From assembly GCF_011440395.1 (NCBI RefSeq), contig NZ_JAAOIX010000001.1, positions 744,001 to 808,000 of the forward strand: 64,000 nt of DNA, read 5' to 3'. The notes under the pieces are model-generated. The model was given only the letters and a program-made list of their open reading frames with translations, was not told the DNA's origin and did no database searches. This document shows, in pieces, positions 1 to 9,102 of the stretch (the first letter of the stretch is position 1; each line of letters begins with the position of its first letter). Source of the DNA: Pseudomaricurvus alcaniphilus. GTDB lineage: Bacteria > Pseudomonadota > Gammaproteobacteria > Pseudomonadales > Cellvibrionaceae. A program made the translations under genes and the position numbers.

Positions 1-287
1 CCGGCGGGGAAAAGAACCGCTTGCTGTTTGGCAAGCTGATGATGCTGGATACCAATGTATTGATTATGGATGAGCCCACCAACCACCTGGACATGGAAGC
101 CATCGAGGCCCTCAACCAGGCCCTGGAGCTCTATGACGGCACCCTGATTTTTGTCAGTCATGACCGCCAGTTCGTCTCTTCCCTGGCGACCCGGGTACTG
201 GAGATCAAGGACCAGCAGCTGGTGGACTTTCAGGGTACCTACGATGAGTACCTGGACAGCCAAACCACAGCCGCCAAGGTCGCCTGA
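1..287 (+). CDS. ybiT: ABC-F family ATPase, C-terminal end (YbiT-like), partial
   Basis: This is the 3' end of a gene cut by the window edge; the frame is open from base 3. The visible residues begin with the end of an ABC signature ([13 protein letters not shown]), continue through the Walker B and D-loop region ([12 protein letters not shown]) and the switch His (FVSHDRQF), and finish with the short C-terminal tail typical of YbiT. ABC-F proteins are soluble duplicated ATPases that act on the ribosome and have no membrane domain. The match to the E. coli YbiT C-terminus, as I recall it, is close along the whole visible part. Only the last 95 or so residues can be judged. Confidence 0.9.
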   Translation, partial: GGEKNRLLFGKLMMLDTNVLIMDEPTNHLDMEAIEALNQALELYDGTLIFVSHDRQFVSSLATRVLEIKDQQLVDFQGTYDEYLDSQTTAAKVA

Positions 288-306
288 ACACAGTAACCAG
301 CGGCGC

Positions 307-1206
307 TCAGCCCTGCGGCGCCGTTTTCGACCAGCCCAGTATGACCTCCGTCATGGCCTCGGTCACCCGTGACACCGGCCGCCGGCGGTGGCTTATGATG
401 CCCACATGGCGGCTGATTTCCGGGTAGATCGGCCGGCATACGGCCCCCATCTCCCGCATCTGGTCGCCGCTCAAGGCCGGGATAACACTGACCCCCAGCC
501 CCTCCACCACCATACGCCCAACCACCGCCAGCTGATGGGCTTCAAATTCCGGGGCCAGGTTCATGCCCTGCTCCTGCATGGTCTGCTGAATCAGGCCACG
601 AATACTGGACGGCCTCTGCAGCGCAATAAAAGACAACTCACGCAAATCGGTCCACTTGATCCGCGCCTTGTCCAACAGCGGGTGCCCGGGCGGGAAAAGC
701 GCCACAAATTTATCCCGGAACAGTGGCTGGAAATGAATGTCCTCAAGCTCGCCCGGATCAAAGCTGATGCCCAGCTCCACTCGACCGTTGCGCACCATAT
801 CCACCACCTGCTCAGCCACCACATCCTGCACGGTGACATTGATGCCGCTGTAGCGGCGATGAAACTCCGCCAGTATCGTCGGCAACAGGCTGCTGGCGAA
901 GGTAGGCATGGCGGCGATCACCAGCCGGCCGCGGCGCAGGGCGAAGCGATTGCGCGCGTCCTCCAGGGATACGTCCCAGTCCGACAACAACTGCTGGGCT
1001 ATGGGGTAGAACTCCTCCCCCTCCGGTGTCAGCAGCACCGAGCGCGTGGTGCGCAGCAACAGCTTGCCGCCCAGCGCCTCCTCCAGGTTCTTGATGGAAA
1101 TACTCAATGCCGGCTGCGACAGGTGCACCAGGTCACAGGCTTCGGCGTAGCTGCGGCACTTCGCCACCGCGACAAATATCTGTAACTGCCTGACTGTTAC
1201 ATTCAT
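307..1206 (-). CDS. LysR-family transcriptional regulator
   Basis: A 299-residue protein of normal LysR length. The N-terminal winged helix-turn-helix covers about residues 1-60 ([21 protein letters not shown], then [18 protein letters not shown] and LLLRTTR). A periplasmic-binding-protein-like effector domain fills about 90-290. It is divergent from the CoA-transferase pair beginning at 1359, with about 150 bp between, which is the usual arrangement for a LysR protein controlling its neighbour. The likely role is regulation of scoAB; the effector cannot be read from sequence. An inverted repeat overlaps its start codon, which suggests autoregulation. Confidence 0.9.
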   Translation of the reverse strand: MNVTVRQLQIFVAVAKCRSYAEACDLVHLSQPALSISIKNLEEALGGKLLLRTTRSVLLTPEGEEFYPIAQQLLSDWDVSLEDARNRFALRRGRLVIAAMPTFASSLLPTILAEFHRRYSGINVTVQDVVAEQVVDMVRNGRVELGISFDPGELEDIHFQPLFRDKFVALFPPGHPLLDKARIKWTDLRELSFIALQRPSSIRGLIQQTMQEQGMNLAPEFEAHQLAVVGRMVVEGLGVSVIPALSGDQMREMGAVCRPIYPEISRHVGIISHRRRPVSRVTEAMTEVILGWSKTAPQG

Positions 1207-1223
1207 AGCTACAACTCATGAAT
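1201..1223. promoter_or_regulatory. Candidate LysR-type binding site
   Basis: The sequence ATTCAT, 11 bases, ATGAAT is a perfect inverted repeat of the T-N11-A kind bound by LysR proteins. It overlaps the start codon of the LysR gene and lies in the intergenic region shared with scoA. AT-rich sequence follows to about 1260. Assignment is by pattern and position only. Confidence 0.45.
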
Positions 1224-1358
1224 AATATTTATTAATAATGAAATTATTTAAATTGGACAAATATAAGCCAGTGGCGCATTCTGGGCAAACACTAATTGCG
1301 CAGCGCTTGGCAGCGCCCAGCCACCAATAACAAATCGGCTAGCACTGGAGAGACCACT

Positions 1359-2063
1359 ATGTCCGGGTTCGATAAAGTAGTAGGCAGTTACGAGGAGGCT
1401 ATGGCCGGCCTCGAAGACAATATGACCGTTATCGCCGGTGGCTTCGGCCTCTGCGGTATTCCGGAAAACCTGATCAAGGAAATCAAGCGCAAGGGCACCA
1501 CTGGCCTGACCGTGGTCTCCAATAATTGCGGTACCGATCGCTACGGGCTCGGCATTCTGCTGGTAGACAAGCAGATCCGGAAAATGGTGGCCTCCTACGT
1601 CGGCGAAAACAAGCTGTTTGAAGAACAGATGATGAGCGGCGAACTGGAAGTGGAACTCACTCCCCAGGGCACCCTGGCAGAAAAAATGCGCGCCGGCGGT
1701 GCCGGTATTCCCGCTTTCTACACCGCCACTGGCTACGGTACTCCCGTGGGCGAGGGCAAGGAAGTGCGCGAGTTTAATGGCCGTCACTATATCCTGGAAG
1801 AGTCCATCCAGGGCGATTTCGCCATCGCTAAAGCCTGGAAGGCCGATCGCTACGGCAACCTGGTGTTCCGGAAAACCGCGCGCAACTTCAACCCCATGGC
1901 CATTACTGCCGGCAAGATTGCCGTGGTAGAGGTGGAAGAAATTGTCGAAGTGGGCGAACTGGACCCGGATGAAATCCATCTGCCCGGTATCTACGTCGAC
2001 CGCCTGATCAAGGGCAATTTCGAAAAAGTGATCGAACAGCGCACCGTGCGCAACAATAAATAG
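1359..2063 (+). CDS. scoA: 3-oxoacid CoA-transferase, subunit A
   Basis: This 234-residue protein is the A subunit of a two-gene succinyl-CoA:3-oxoacid (or acetoacetyl) CoA-transferase, which moves CoA between carboxylic acids in ketone-body or short-chain acid use. Family hallmarks are the N-terminal [16 protein letters not shown] and [10 protein letters not shown] segments and the tail near [27 protein letters not shown] place the start at the ATG at 1359, behind a GGAG ribosome site; the frame is open further upstream, but that stretch does not resemble the family. The B subunit follows after 11 bp, so the two are co-transcribed. The acid substrate is not certain. Confidence 0.93.
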   Translation: MSGFDKVVGSYEEAMAGLEDNMTVIAGGFGLCGIPENLIKEIKRKGTTGLTVVSNNCGTDRYGLGILLVDKQIRKMVASYVGENKLFEEQMMSGELEVELTPQGTLAEKMRAGGAGIPAFYTATGYGTPVGEGKEVREFNGRHYILEESIQGDFAIAKAWKADRYGNLVFRKTARNFNPMAITAGKIAVVEVEEIVEVGELDPDEIHLPGIYVDRLIKGNFEKVIEQRTVRNNK

Positions 2064-2074
2064 GAGAACGGACC

Positions 2075-2731
2075 ATGGCTTTGACAAGAGATCAACTGGC
2101 CCAGCGCGTGGCCCAGGAATTCCGCGACGGCGACTACATCAACCTCGGTATCGGTATCCCGACCCTGGCCGCCAACTTTATCCCCCCGGGCGTCAATGTA
2201 ATGCTGCAGTCGGAAAACGGGTTGCTGGGTATGGGTCCGTTTCCCACCGAGGACGAGATCGATGCCGACCTGATCAACGCCGGCAAGCAAACGGTTACCA
2301 TGGCACCGGGCGCCTCACTGTTTTCCTCCGCCGACTCCTTCGCCATGATCCGCGGTGGCCACGTCGACCTGACCGTACTGGGCGCCTTTGAAGTGGACAC
2401 CCAGGGCAATATCGCCTCCTATATGATTCCCGGCAAGCTGATCAAGGGTATGGGCGGCGCCATGGACCTGGTGGCCGGTGCTGACAATATCATCGTCACC
2501 ATGACCCACGCCTCCAAGCACGGCGAGTCAAAATTACTGCAGGAATGCACCCTGCCCCTGACCGGCAAAGGCTGTATCAAGCGGGTATTGACCGACCTGG
2601 CCCTGCTGGACATCGAAGACGGCCGCTTTATCCTGCGCGAGCGCGCGCCGGGGGTCAGCATCGAGGAGATCGTGCGCCTCACCGCCGGCGAACTGGTGGT
2701 GCCCGACGACGTTATCGAGATGGACCTGTAA
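2075..2731 (+). CDS. scoB: 3-oxoacid CoA-transferase, subunit B
   Basis: The 218-residue B subunit partners the upstream A subunit. It contains the SENG motif (LQSENGLLGMG, about residues 47-57), whose Glu forms the covalent CoA thioester in this family, and the N-terminal YINLGIGIPTLAANF segment. It is followed by a 12-bp hairpin at 2771-2804 that ends the operon. Together with the thiolase at 15 kb it could channel acetoacetyl units, though that link is inference. Confidence 0.94.
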   Translation: MALTRDQLAQRVAQEFRDGDYINLGIGIPTLAANFIPPGVNVMLQSENGLLGMGPFPTEDEIDADLINAGKQTVTMAPGASLFSSADSFAMIRGGHVDLTVLGAFEVDTQGNIASYMIPGKLIKGMGGAMDLVAGADNIIVTMTHASKHGESKLLQECTLPLTGKGCIKRVLTDLALLDIEDGRFILRERAPGVSIEEIVRLTAGELVVPDDVIEMDL

Positions 2732-2770
2732 CTCGCACCAATCTGGCAGCGCAGCCCGACCGGGCTGTGG

Positions 2771-2804
2771 CAGCCTCAGGTTAGCTTGAACAAACCTGAG
2801 GCTG
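2771..2804. terminator. Hairpin between convergent scoB and AEC carrier genes
   Basis: A perfect 12-bp stem (CAGCCTCAGGTT with its complement) encloses a 10-base loop 40 bp after the scoB stop. There is no U-run on either side, so if it terminates transcription it does so through the strong stem alone. Confidence 0.55.
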
Positions 2805-2805
2805 C

Positions 2806-2877
2806 CTAGTGTAGTGCCTCGTATAACGTGTACATTCAGCAAGTCGCTAAAGGGCCAGATACGAGGCACTACACTAG
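2806..2877. repeat. 72-bp palindromic element, copy A (MITE- or REP-like)
   Basis: This element has perfect 19-bp terminal inverted repeats, CTAGTGTAGTGCCTCGTAT and its complement. Its reverse complement matches the copy at 19179-19250 at 71 of 72 positions. The terminal CTAG is self-complementary and may be a duplicated target. The right end lies over the stop codon of the AEC carrier gene (TAG inside the terminal CTAG). It is too short to code for a transposase. Confidence 0.85.
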
Positions 2878-3824
2878 ATCAACCCGAGACCGTGCAGCAG
2901 CGTTACCGTGAGGCTGGTGGTCAGCAGTGACCCCAGAGTCGTCATCACCACAATATTCGCCGCCAACGGCGCATTCCCGCCCATGGCGCGCGCCATCACA
3001 TAGCTGGCCGCCGCGGTGGGCGCCGATGTCATCAGGGTCAAAATGCCCAGCTCAAGGCCGCGAAAGCCCAGCGCTATACCTGCCCCAATCGTCAGCAGTG
3101 GCACCAGCAATAACTTGCCGGCGGAGGCAATCAAGGCGCTTCTCATGTCACTGCGCATGGCCCGGAAGTTCAGGCTCGCCCCGGCGCAGAGCAGCGCCAG
3201 TGGCAGGGTCATCTGGGCAAAATATTCACCGGTGCGCACCACCAATTGCGGCAACTGCACCCCACTCCAGGCAAATGGCACCCCCAGCAGGATACCAATG
3301 ATCAGCGGGTTGCGCGCAATCCCCCTGAGCGTGGGGCCGAGTCCCTGATCGCGGTTTAACGAGCGACTCAGGGTGATAACCGCCAATACGTTATAGAGGA
3401 TTGTGACCGCCCCCAGATACAGCGAGGCCCCCGCCAGCCCGGCATCACCGTAGGCGTTGAAACAATAGGCCAGGCCAATAATACCCATATTGGAGCGGAA
3501 GCCACCCTGCACCACCACCCCCCGATCGGCGGCAGGCTGCACCGTTTTCGCGGCCAACAGTTCCAGTAACACATAACCGACCACGGTCAACAACAGGCCC
3601 GCACCGATCAGGGGTAAATTGGCCGACTGCTCGATACTGGTGCGGCTGATACTGATAAACAGCAGTGCCGGCAGGGTCACATTGAACACCAGCCGCGAGC
3701 CGACATCGATAAAGTTGTCGTTGATCATCTGGCGACGGCTGAGAAAGATACCCAGCACCAGCACCACAAAGATCGGGCCGGTAATGGAAAAAGAGAACGC
3801 CAGGGTTTGCAGAAAAGAACTCAT
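2874..3824 (-). CDS. AEC-family (auxin efflux carrier-like) permease
   Basis: A roughly 316-residue integral membrane protein with about ten hydrophobic helices, in the bile/auxin/malate carrier fold. It starts MSSFLQTLAFSFSITGPIFVVLVLGIFLSRR and has the mid-protein RSNMGIIGLA and late GILTLMTSAPTAAASYVMAR segments typical of AEC carriers. I chose the Met at 3824 because the family begins directly with the first helix; Met codons at 3863 and 3875 are alternatives, and none has a strong ribosome site. The stop codon falls inside repeat copy A. Transported substrate unknown; family members export or import small organic acids. Confidence 0.85.
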   Translation of the reverse strand: MSSFLQTLAFSFSITGPIFVVLVLGIFLSRRQMINDNFIDVGSRLVFNVTLPALLFISISRTSIEQSANLPLIGAGLLLTVVGYVLLELLAAKTVQPAADRGVVVQGGFRSNMGIIGLAYCFNAYGDAGLAGASLYLGAVTILYNVLAVITLSRSLNRDQGLGPTLRGIARNPLIIGILLGVPFAWSGVQLPQLVVRTGEYFAQMTLPLALLCAGASLNFRAMRSDMRSALIASAGKLLLVPLLTIGAGIALGFRGLELGILTLMTSAPTAAASYVMARAMGGNAPLAANIVVMTTLGSLLTTSLTVTLLHGLGLI

Positions 3825-4194
3825 AGTGAAATCAGCGACAACTGTGGACAAGTTGCCGATCATAGAGAGCCACAACCCAATTGAGAAGGTTTTGTTACAG
3901 CGGCGGGGCGATAATTCGCTATCGGTGGTGAGAGCGGCCTGATACTGCCGCCGCTATCACCACCCTGCTCCAGCGCCCTGCCGTCAGCCGATCCTTACTG
4001 CAGAAGCCGACGCTGGCGCCGGCCGCACCCGATAAAGGGCTATTCCCCGGCGCCGATATTGCCTATTATCTGTCTTATCGGGTCCCGCAGCGGTTCCCCG
4101 CCCGAGGGTAACAAGACTGGCGACCATAACGGCCATAATAGAGGCCATAAAAGATCCGCGCGCCGCTCTCCCCATTAACAACGAGGATTTAACC
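3825..4194. other. Intergenic region, no gene seen
   Basis: This stretch separates the divergent AEC carrier and thioesterase genes and must hold both promoters. I see no convincing open frame, RNA gene or strong hairpin. Short imperfect repeats of a GGCCATAA motif occur near 4130-4150. Confidence 0.5.
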
Positions 4195-4674
4195 ATGGCA
4201 GGCACCGAGAGAATTTTGACGCTGCGTTTTTTAGCCGAACCCAAAGATGTCAACTTCGGTGGCAAGGTCCACGGCGGGGCGGCGATGAAGTGGATCGATT
4301 TGGCCGCCTATGGCTGTGCCGCCGCCTGGAGTGGCAAGTACTGCATTACTGCCTATGTGGGCGGCATGCGTTTCGTAAAGCCGGTACTGGTGGGCAGTAT
4401 GGTCGAGGTGGAAGCACAAGTAATCTACACCGGCCGCACCTCCATGCACCTGCGCATTGAAGTGCGCGCTGGCGACCCCACCACCACCGAAAAACAGCTC
4501 ACTACCCACTGTATCGCCATTATGGTCGCTGTCGATGAAAATGGCACTCCGGTGGAGGTGCCCGAGTGGATACCCACCACCGAGCACGACCGGGAATTGC
4601 GTGAATCAGCCATTCGGCTGATGGACATGCGCACCAAGATCAGTAAGGAAATGGCGTCGCAGCAGTCACTCTGA
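4195..4674 (+). CDS. Hotdog-fold acyl-CoA thioesterase (YciA-like)
   Basis: A 159-residue single-hotdog protein that should hydrolyse acyl-CoA to free acid and CoA. The signature is FLAEPKDVNFGGKVHGGAAMKWIDLAA (residues about 13-39), in which the Asn/Asp-Gly-Gly-His segment forms the active site, followed by AYVGGMRFVKPVLVGSMVEV. An AGGA ribosome site precedes the ATG. It stands alone on the plus strand. Its chain-length preference cannot be told. Confidence 0.87.
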   Translation: MAGTERILTLRFLAEPKDVNFGGKVHGGAAMKWIDLAAYGCAAAWSGKYCITAYVGGMRFVKPVLVGSMVEVEAQVIYTGRTSMHLRIEVRAGDPTTTEKQLTTHCIAIMVAVDENGTPVEVPEWIPTTEHDRELRESAIRLMDMRTKISKEMASQQSL

Positions 4675-4741
4675 AGGCATTAACAAGAAATCATCAAGCA
4701 TTAAGAAGAAGCCATTAAGAATGTACAGCGCTGTAGCCGCC

Positions 4742-6649
4742 TTATAGCGGCATGGAAAAGCTCAGCACAAGGTGCTGGAAACCGTCGCCGCGGTCGCTGT
4801 AATTGTAAGTCAGGTTGATACTGGCATCGTTGCCGACGCTCAACGAACCACCCGCGGCGGCACTGACGAAATTATCGTCGTCGACGCCAAAACCCGGCAA
4901 GCGATAAGTGCGCGTGCTGAAGTTGCTGTTGCTGATATCCAGCTGGTGAATGTCGTCTTCCTGCTCACTGGCGCCAAACACTTCCGCAAACAGCCGCAAA
5001 CTTGAACTCACCTCTCCGCTGGCCACCAACCCGTAACGCCACTGCACGCTCTTGCGGTTCTGCTCGCCCCAGTTGTAATTGGAGATCGCACCGCCGGATT
5101 CCGAGTAACTGTCCACCACCGACTTCATGTATTGCAGCCCCAGCGCCGGCGCCAGGTGCCAGGCCTCGCTGGACAACAGATCATAGCCCACCAACAGATC
5201 AAGACTCCAGACATGACCCTCGGTATCACCACGGGCGACCAGGGTCTCGCTACCGAGGCGCACATCGCGTTTGATGTCGTCGTAATTCAAGGCCGACAGC
5301 GCGGCCATGGCGTCGATAAAAAGCTGGTCCCGGCGATACCCCAACAGGCCCAGCAGCCCCCAGGAATCGCTTTCAAACTCGACGCCGGTAACTTCCAGCT
5401 CCTCCTGGCCGCGAGTCAGGGCGATGCCGTAGAGAAGGTGCTCGGAAACCTTGAAGGTTTTGCCGAGCGTCAGGCTTTTGCTCTCCACTTCCAGCCCCGG
5501 CGCCTGCTCATATTCATCCATGGCAACCGCGCCAGCCACAAACAGCCGGCCTTGCAATTGGGTCCAGCGCGAGCGCCGCAACTCATCGCCACTGGCCAGG
5601 ATTTGGCTGCGTGCCGCGTGGAAACCGAGCTGTGGCAACATGCCGACTTTGGTTGGCGCGGCCAGAATATCGATCAGGTAGTCACCAAATATTTCACTGG
5701 CAATTTCAGTGGGGTGCAGGGAATCGTTGAAAAACAATTGTCGTGGATCGGCGGCGGGGCCATTGATACCGAACAGCGGGTGCTCAATGCAATCGGGCAC
5801 CCCGGCGCTAAAGGTTGCCTGGTAACACATGGAGCGCTGGTCCACTACCGCGGATCCAGCCGGCAAGCCAAAACCACTACTGACGTCCAGGTCTCCGTTG
5901 GCCAGGCCATACCTGGCGGCGTTATCGAGCACGTAAGTGACGAAACCATTGATGTCCACCGGAATGATATTAGCGTCGCCCAAGTCTCGGGTGACGAATA
6001 TCGATACCGCTGAGTTAAAACCGGCAGAGGCGGAGCTAAAGCCAGCCGCAGCGCCGGGGCTAAAGATTTCCGCCAGCTGCACACCCGGTGTGACGCCGAG
6101 GTCGGGCACGTTGGCGACCATAAGATAATCGGCCCCCGCGCTATGCAAGGCGCCCACAGCGCCGACCAAAGCCTGCGCCGCCTGTTGAATCAGGCCGGGC
6201 ACTGCCGCGGGTGGGTTCATAGTAAGGATATCGCGCAAGTCATTGCCGCCGCCATCGATCAGGAACAGGCTGCCGGGCTGGATATCGCCCGTGTTTTCAG
6301 TCAGGTATGCCGGCCGGGCAGTGCCGACCCCGGTGGCGATACCGGTGCCGGAGATGGAATTCAGTATTTGGTTGCTGCGATAGCCGCCGACGGCGTAATT
6401 ACTGCCACCAAAAACCGCAGGCTCCAGCGGCACTCCCAGGTACTCCGCCAGGTACTGGGGCGAAATGCGGGCGTATTCACCGCTGCCGTCGGTGAGCCGA
6501 TTGGTAAAGCGAATCCCGAAATTACCGGAATCCAGCAGGCTGTCGCCGAATACATTCAATTCGGTAAAGGCGGGTTGTCCGAGGGCACTAAGTGGAAGCG
6601 CAGCAACGATCGCTACTGTGAGTGGTTTACTGAACAGTTTGGTGAGCAT
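4742..6649 (-). CDS. GDSL esterase/lipase with C-terminal autotransporter barrel
   Basis: A 635-residue secreted esterase of the EstA/autotransporter type. A signal peptide covers residues 1-24. The SGNH/GDSL hydrolase domain follows, with block I FGDSLLDSGN (catalytic Ser37), a GGNDL block III near residue 135 and a DSLHPTE block V near 309 that supplies the Asp and His. About residues 350-635 form the outer-membrane beta-barrel, ending in an aromatic-rich strand with LVLSFSMPL. The catalytic domain should be displayed on the cell surface and cleave short- or medium-chain esters. Its position beside acyl-CoA genes fits lipid scavenging. Confidence 0.92.
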   Translation of the reverse strand: MLTKLFSKPLTVAIVAALPLSALGQPAFTELNVFGDSLLDSGNFGIRFTNRLTDGSGEYARISPQYLAEYLGVPLEPAVFGGSNYAVGGYRSNQILNSISGTGIATGVGTARPAYLTENTGDIQPGSLFLIDGGGNDLRDILTMNPPAAVPGLIQQAAQALVGAVGALHSAGADYLMVANVPDLGVTPGVQLAEIFSPGAAAGFSSASAGFNSAVSIFVTRDLGDANIIPVDINGFVTYVLDNAARYGLANGDLDVSSGFGLPAGSAVVDQRSMCYQATFSAGVPDCIEHPLFGINGPAADPRQLFFNDSLHPTEIASEIFGDYLIDILAAPTKVGMLPQLGFHAARSQILASGDELRRSRWTQLQGRLFVAGAVAMDEYEQAPGLEVESKSLTLGKTFKVSEHLLYGIALTRGQEELEVTGVEFESDSWGLLGLLGYRRDQLFIDAMAALSALNYDDIKRDVRLGSETLVARGDTEGHVWSLDLLVGYDLLSSEAWHLAPALGLQYMKSVVDSYSESGGAISNYNWGEQNRKSVQWRYGLVASGEVSSSLRLFAEVFGASEQEDDIHQLDISNSNFSTRTYRLPGFGVDDDNFVSAAAGGSLSVGNDASINLTYNYSDRGDGFQHLVLSFSMPL

Positions 6650-6888
6650 TTTATGTCCCCGCTGCGCGAATATCTTCGCTCATCATCAGGTCTTATTATT
6701 AGCTGCCAGCGGCGCTCTATACGCCATAACAAAACGTTACTCCAAATTCACAATAAAGCAACCGTTTTGTAAATGTCCATTTCCAGCCGGTTTTAGGGGC
6801 GATTGACGCGGAAATTCCGCAAGGCGTATACAGTTGACCGCCAACAAGTATAAATTGGCAACCTGACTGTCAGCTAAAATGGAAGCTT

Positions 6889-9048
6889 ATGACGCGGGAA
6901 ACTCAACCCACACAGGCACCGATAGACACCGTCGAGCAATGTGTGGATTACCTCATTGCCAGGCTCGGTAACCGTCTGGCGGTTGCCCTGCCGCTGGGGT
7001 TGGGCAAACCGGTGGCATTAATCAACGCACTCTACCAACGCGCTGCTGATAACCCGTCACTGTCGTTAAAAATTCTGACCGCACTGAGCCTGGAGCGACC
7101 CGTCGAAGCCGATCCGGTGCGCGGCCGCTTGCTCAACCCGGTCTTCGACCGCCTCTACGCTCATTACACCGAGCCCACTTACGCCACGGCGGTGCGGGCC
7201 GGCAACCTGCCCGACAATATCAGCGTACACGAGTTCTATTTCAAGCCGGGCAGTCGCCTGGGTAACGCCCGGGCCCAGCAGGATTACGTCAGCTCCAACT
7301 ACACCCACGCCGCCCGGGACGTGGTCGCCCAGGGCTGCAATGTGGTTATCCAACTGCTGGCCCGTGACCCGGCCGATCACCGACGCCTGAGCATGAGCTG
7401 CAACCCGGATACGTCGGCCCAAGTGTTGGAGCGCTTGCGCGCCGCCGGGCGCCCCTGTGTGAACGTGGGTGTGGTGCACGAGGACCTGCCCTATATGGTG
7501 GGTGACGCTGAAGTCAGCGCCGCCGACTACGATATCCTGCTGCACACCGACCACCAGCGCCACGGTTTATTTACCCTGCCGAAACTGGCACCGGTGGCCG
7601 CGGCGGACTACGCCATCGGTTTGCACGCCAGCAGCCTGGTGGCCGACGGCGGCACCCTGCAGCTGGGCATTGGCGCCATGGGCGATGCCATCGTCCACGC
7701 CATCCAACTGCGCCATACGCGCAATGCGGATTATCGCGCCCTGCTCCAGCGCTTTCACACCGACCTCCACTGGGGTGCGTTAATCGACAGCTGTGGTGGT
7801 CGCGCGGAATTTCAGGAGGGCTTGTACGGCGCCACGGAAATGTTTGTCGAGGGCTTCTGGCAGCTGCTGGACAGCGGCATACTGAAGCGCGAAGTCTACG
7901 ACTTCTGGGCCCTGCAGGCGCTGATTAATGAGGGCCTGTGCCAACCGCAGGCATTGACTGCTGACACGGTCGCGGCCATGGCTGAGCTGGGAGTGCGGGA
8001 GTTACGCGGCAAGGATTTTGCCGTGCTGCAGTATCACGGCTACTTTAACGATGCCAGTCGTTATCACGAAGGTCACATTATCGCCCCGGACGGACAGCGC
8101 ATTGCCGCCAACGTGGCCAACCCGGACAGCCAGCGCGCCATCGCGGACAAATGCCACGGCGCCAGCCTCCGCAACGGCAAGGTCCTGCACGGGGGCTTCT
8201 TTTTGGGCAGCAGCGACTTCTACCGCAGCTTGCGCCAGATGCCGGCCGCGACCCGCGGCAAACTGGCCATGTGCGGGGTCGAGAAAATCAACCAGCTGGA
8301 CTTCAATCCACGCCTTTACCAGCTGCAGCGACGCAAGGCGCGCTTTATCAATACCGGCCTCAATGTCAGCCTGCAGGGTGCGGTGGCCTCGGATACCCTG
8401 GCCAACGGCCAGGTGGTCTCCGGGGTCGGCGGCCAGTACAACTTCGTCTCCATGGCCCACCACCTGGTCGATGGCCGCTCGGTATTGATGATCCGGGCGA
8501 CCCGCACCGATGGCGAGCGCACAGTATCGAATATTGTGCCGAACTACGGCAGTTGCACAATTCCGCGCCACTTGCGCGACATTGTCATTACTGAGTACGG
8601 CATCGCCGACTTGCGCAGCAAATCGGACCGGGAGGTGGCGGAGGCCCTGATACAGATAGCGGACTCGCGTTTCCAGCCAGATTTGATTCGCCAGGCACAA
8701 GCTGCCGCCAAACTGCCGCAGGATTATCGACTGCCCGAAGCGTTCAGCAACAATGTTCCGGCGCGCATTGAAGCCGCTGTGGAGTGGGCCAAAAGCCAGG
8801 GCATGATGCCCGCCTACCCGTTTGGCTGTGATTTCACCGCACCGGAACTGCGTGCCGCTGCGGCGTTAAAACAGGTCGCAGGGTTGAACCGCTGGCAGCG
8901 CCTGCGCGCTGTCGCGACATCGCCGCCGCCGTCACCGAGCGGGCAAAGTGTTATTGAGGTGCTGGGGCTGGATGGCCCACTGAATTGGCGCGACCAGCTG
9001 TTAAAGCGTTTGCTGCTGGCGGTTACGGCGGAGACCGGGACGAGATAA
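6889..9048 (+). CDS. Acetyl-CoA hydrolase/transferase family protein
   Basis: A 719-residue protein whose C-terminal third carries the acetyl-CoA hydrolase/transferase signature (GVGGQYNFVSMA, then RTVSNIVPNYG and the IVITEYGIADLRSKSDREV stretch). These enzymes move or release CoA from acyl-CoA. It is longer than the usual 430-500 residues because the N-terminal and middle parts are extended, as in a subgroup of proteobacterial homologues. It ends immediately before a terminator shared with the convergent dehydrogenase. Substrate not inferred. Confidence 0.85.
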   Translation: MTRETQPTQAPIDTVEQCVDYLIARLGNRLAVALPLGLGKPVALINALYQRAADNPSLSLKILTALSLERPVEADPVRGRLLNPVFDRLYAHYTEPTYATAVRAGNLPDNISVHEFYFKPGSRLGNARAQQDYVSSNYTHAARDVVAQGCNVVIQLLARDPADHRRLSMSCNPDTSAQVLERLRAAGRPCVNVGVVHEDLPYMVGDAEVSAADYDILLHTDHQRHGLFTLPKLAPVAAADYAIGLHASSLVADGGTLQLGIGAMGDAIVHAIQLRHTRNADYRALLQRFHTDLHWGALIDSCGGRAEFQEGLYGATEMFVEGFWQLLDSGILKREVYDFWALQALINEGLCQPQALTADTVAAMAELGVRELRGKDFAVLQYHGYFNDASRYHEGHIIAPDGQRIAANVANPDSQRAIADKCHGASLRNGKVLHGGFFLGSSDFYRSLRQMPAATRGKLAMCGVEKINQLDFNPRLYQLQRRKARFINTGLNVSLQGAVASDTLANGQVVSGVGGQYNFVSMAHHLVDGRSVLMIRATRTDGERTVSNIVPNYGSCTIPRHLRDIVITEYGIADLRSKSDREVAEALIQIADSRFQPDLIRQAQAAAKLPQDYRLPEAFSNNVPARIEAAVEWAKSQGMMPAYPFGCDFTAPELRAAAALKQVAGLNRWQRLRAVATSPPPSPSGQSVIEVLGLDGPLNWRDQLLKRLLLAVTAETGTR

Positions 9049-9057
9049 ATGCCCCAC

Positions 9058-9082
9058 GAAAAAGGCCCGGCAGAGCCGGGCC
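9058..9082 (-). terminator. Intrinsic terminator for the acyl-CoA dehydrogenase gene
   Basis: An 8-bp GC-only stem (GGCCCGGC with its complement, loop of three) lies 20 bp past the stop of the minus-strand gene and is followed on that strand by a run of five T. On the plus strand it also lies just after the acetyl-CoA hydrolase stop. Confidence 0.8.
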
Positions 9083-9102
9083 ACAGGTGTACGGAGTGGT
9101 GT

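Noticed and set aside
388-2087. Long antisense frames over the LysR and CoA-transferase genes
   Set aside because: Shadow frames of genes with unmistakable family signatures.
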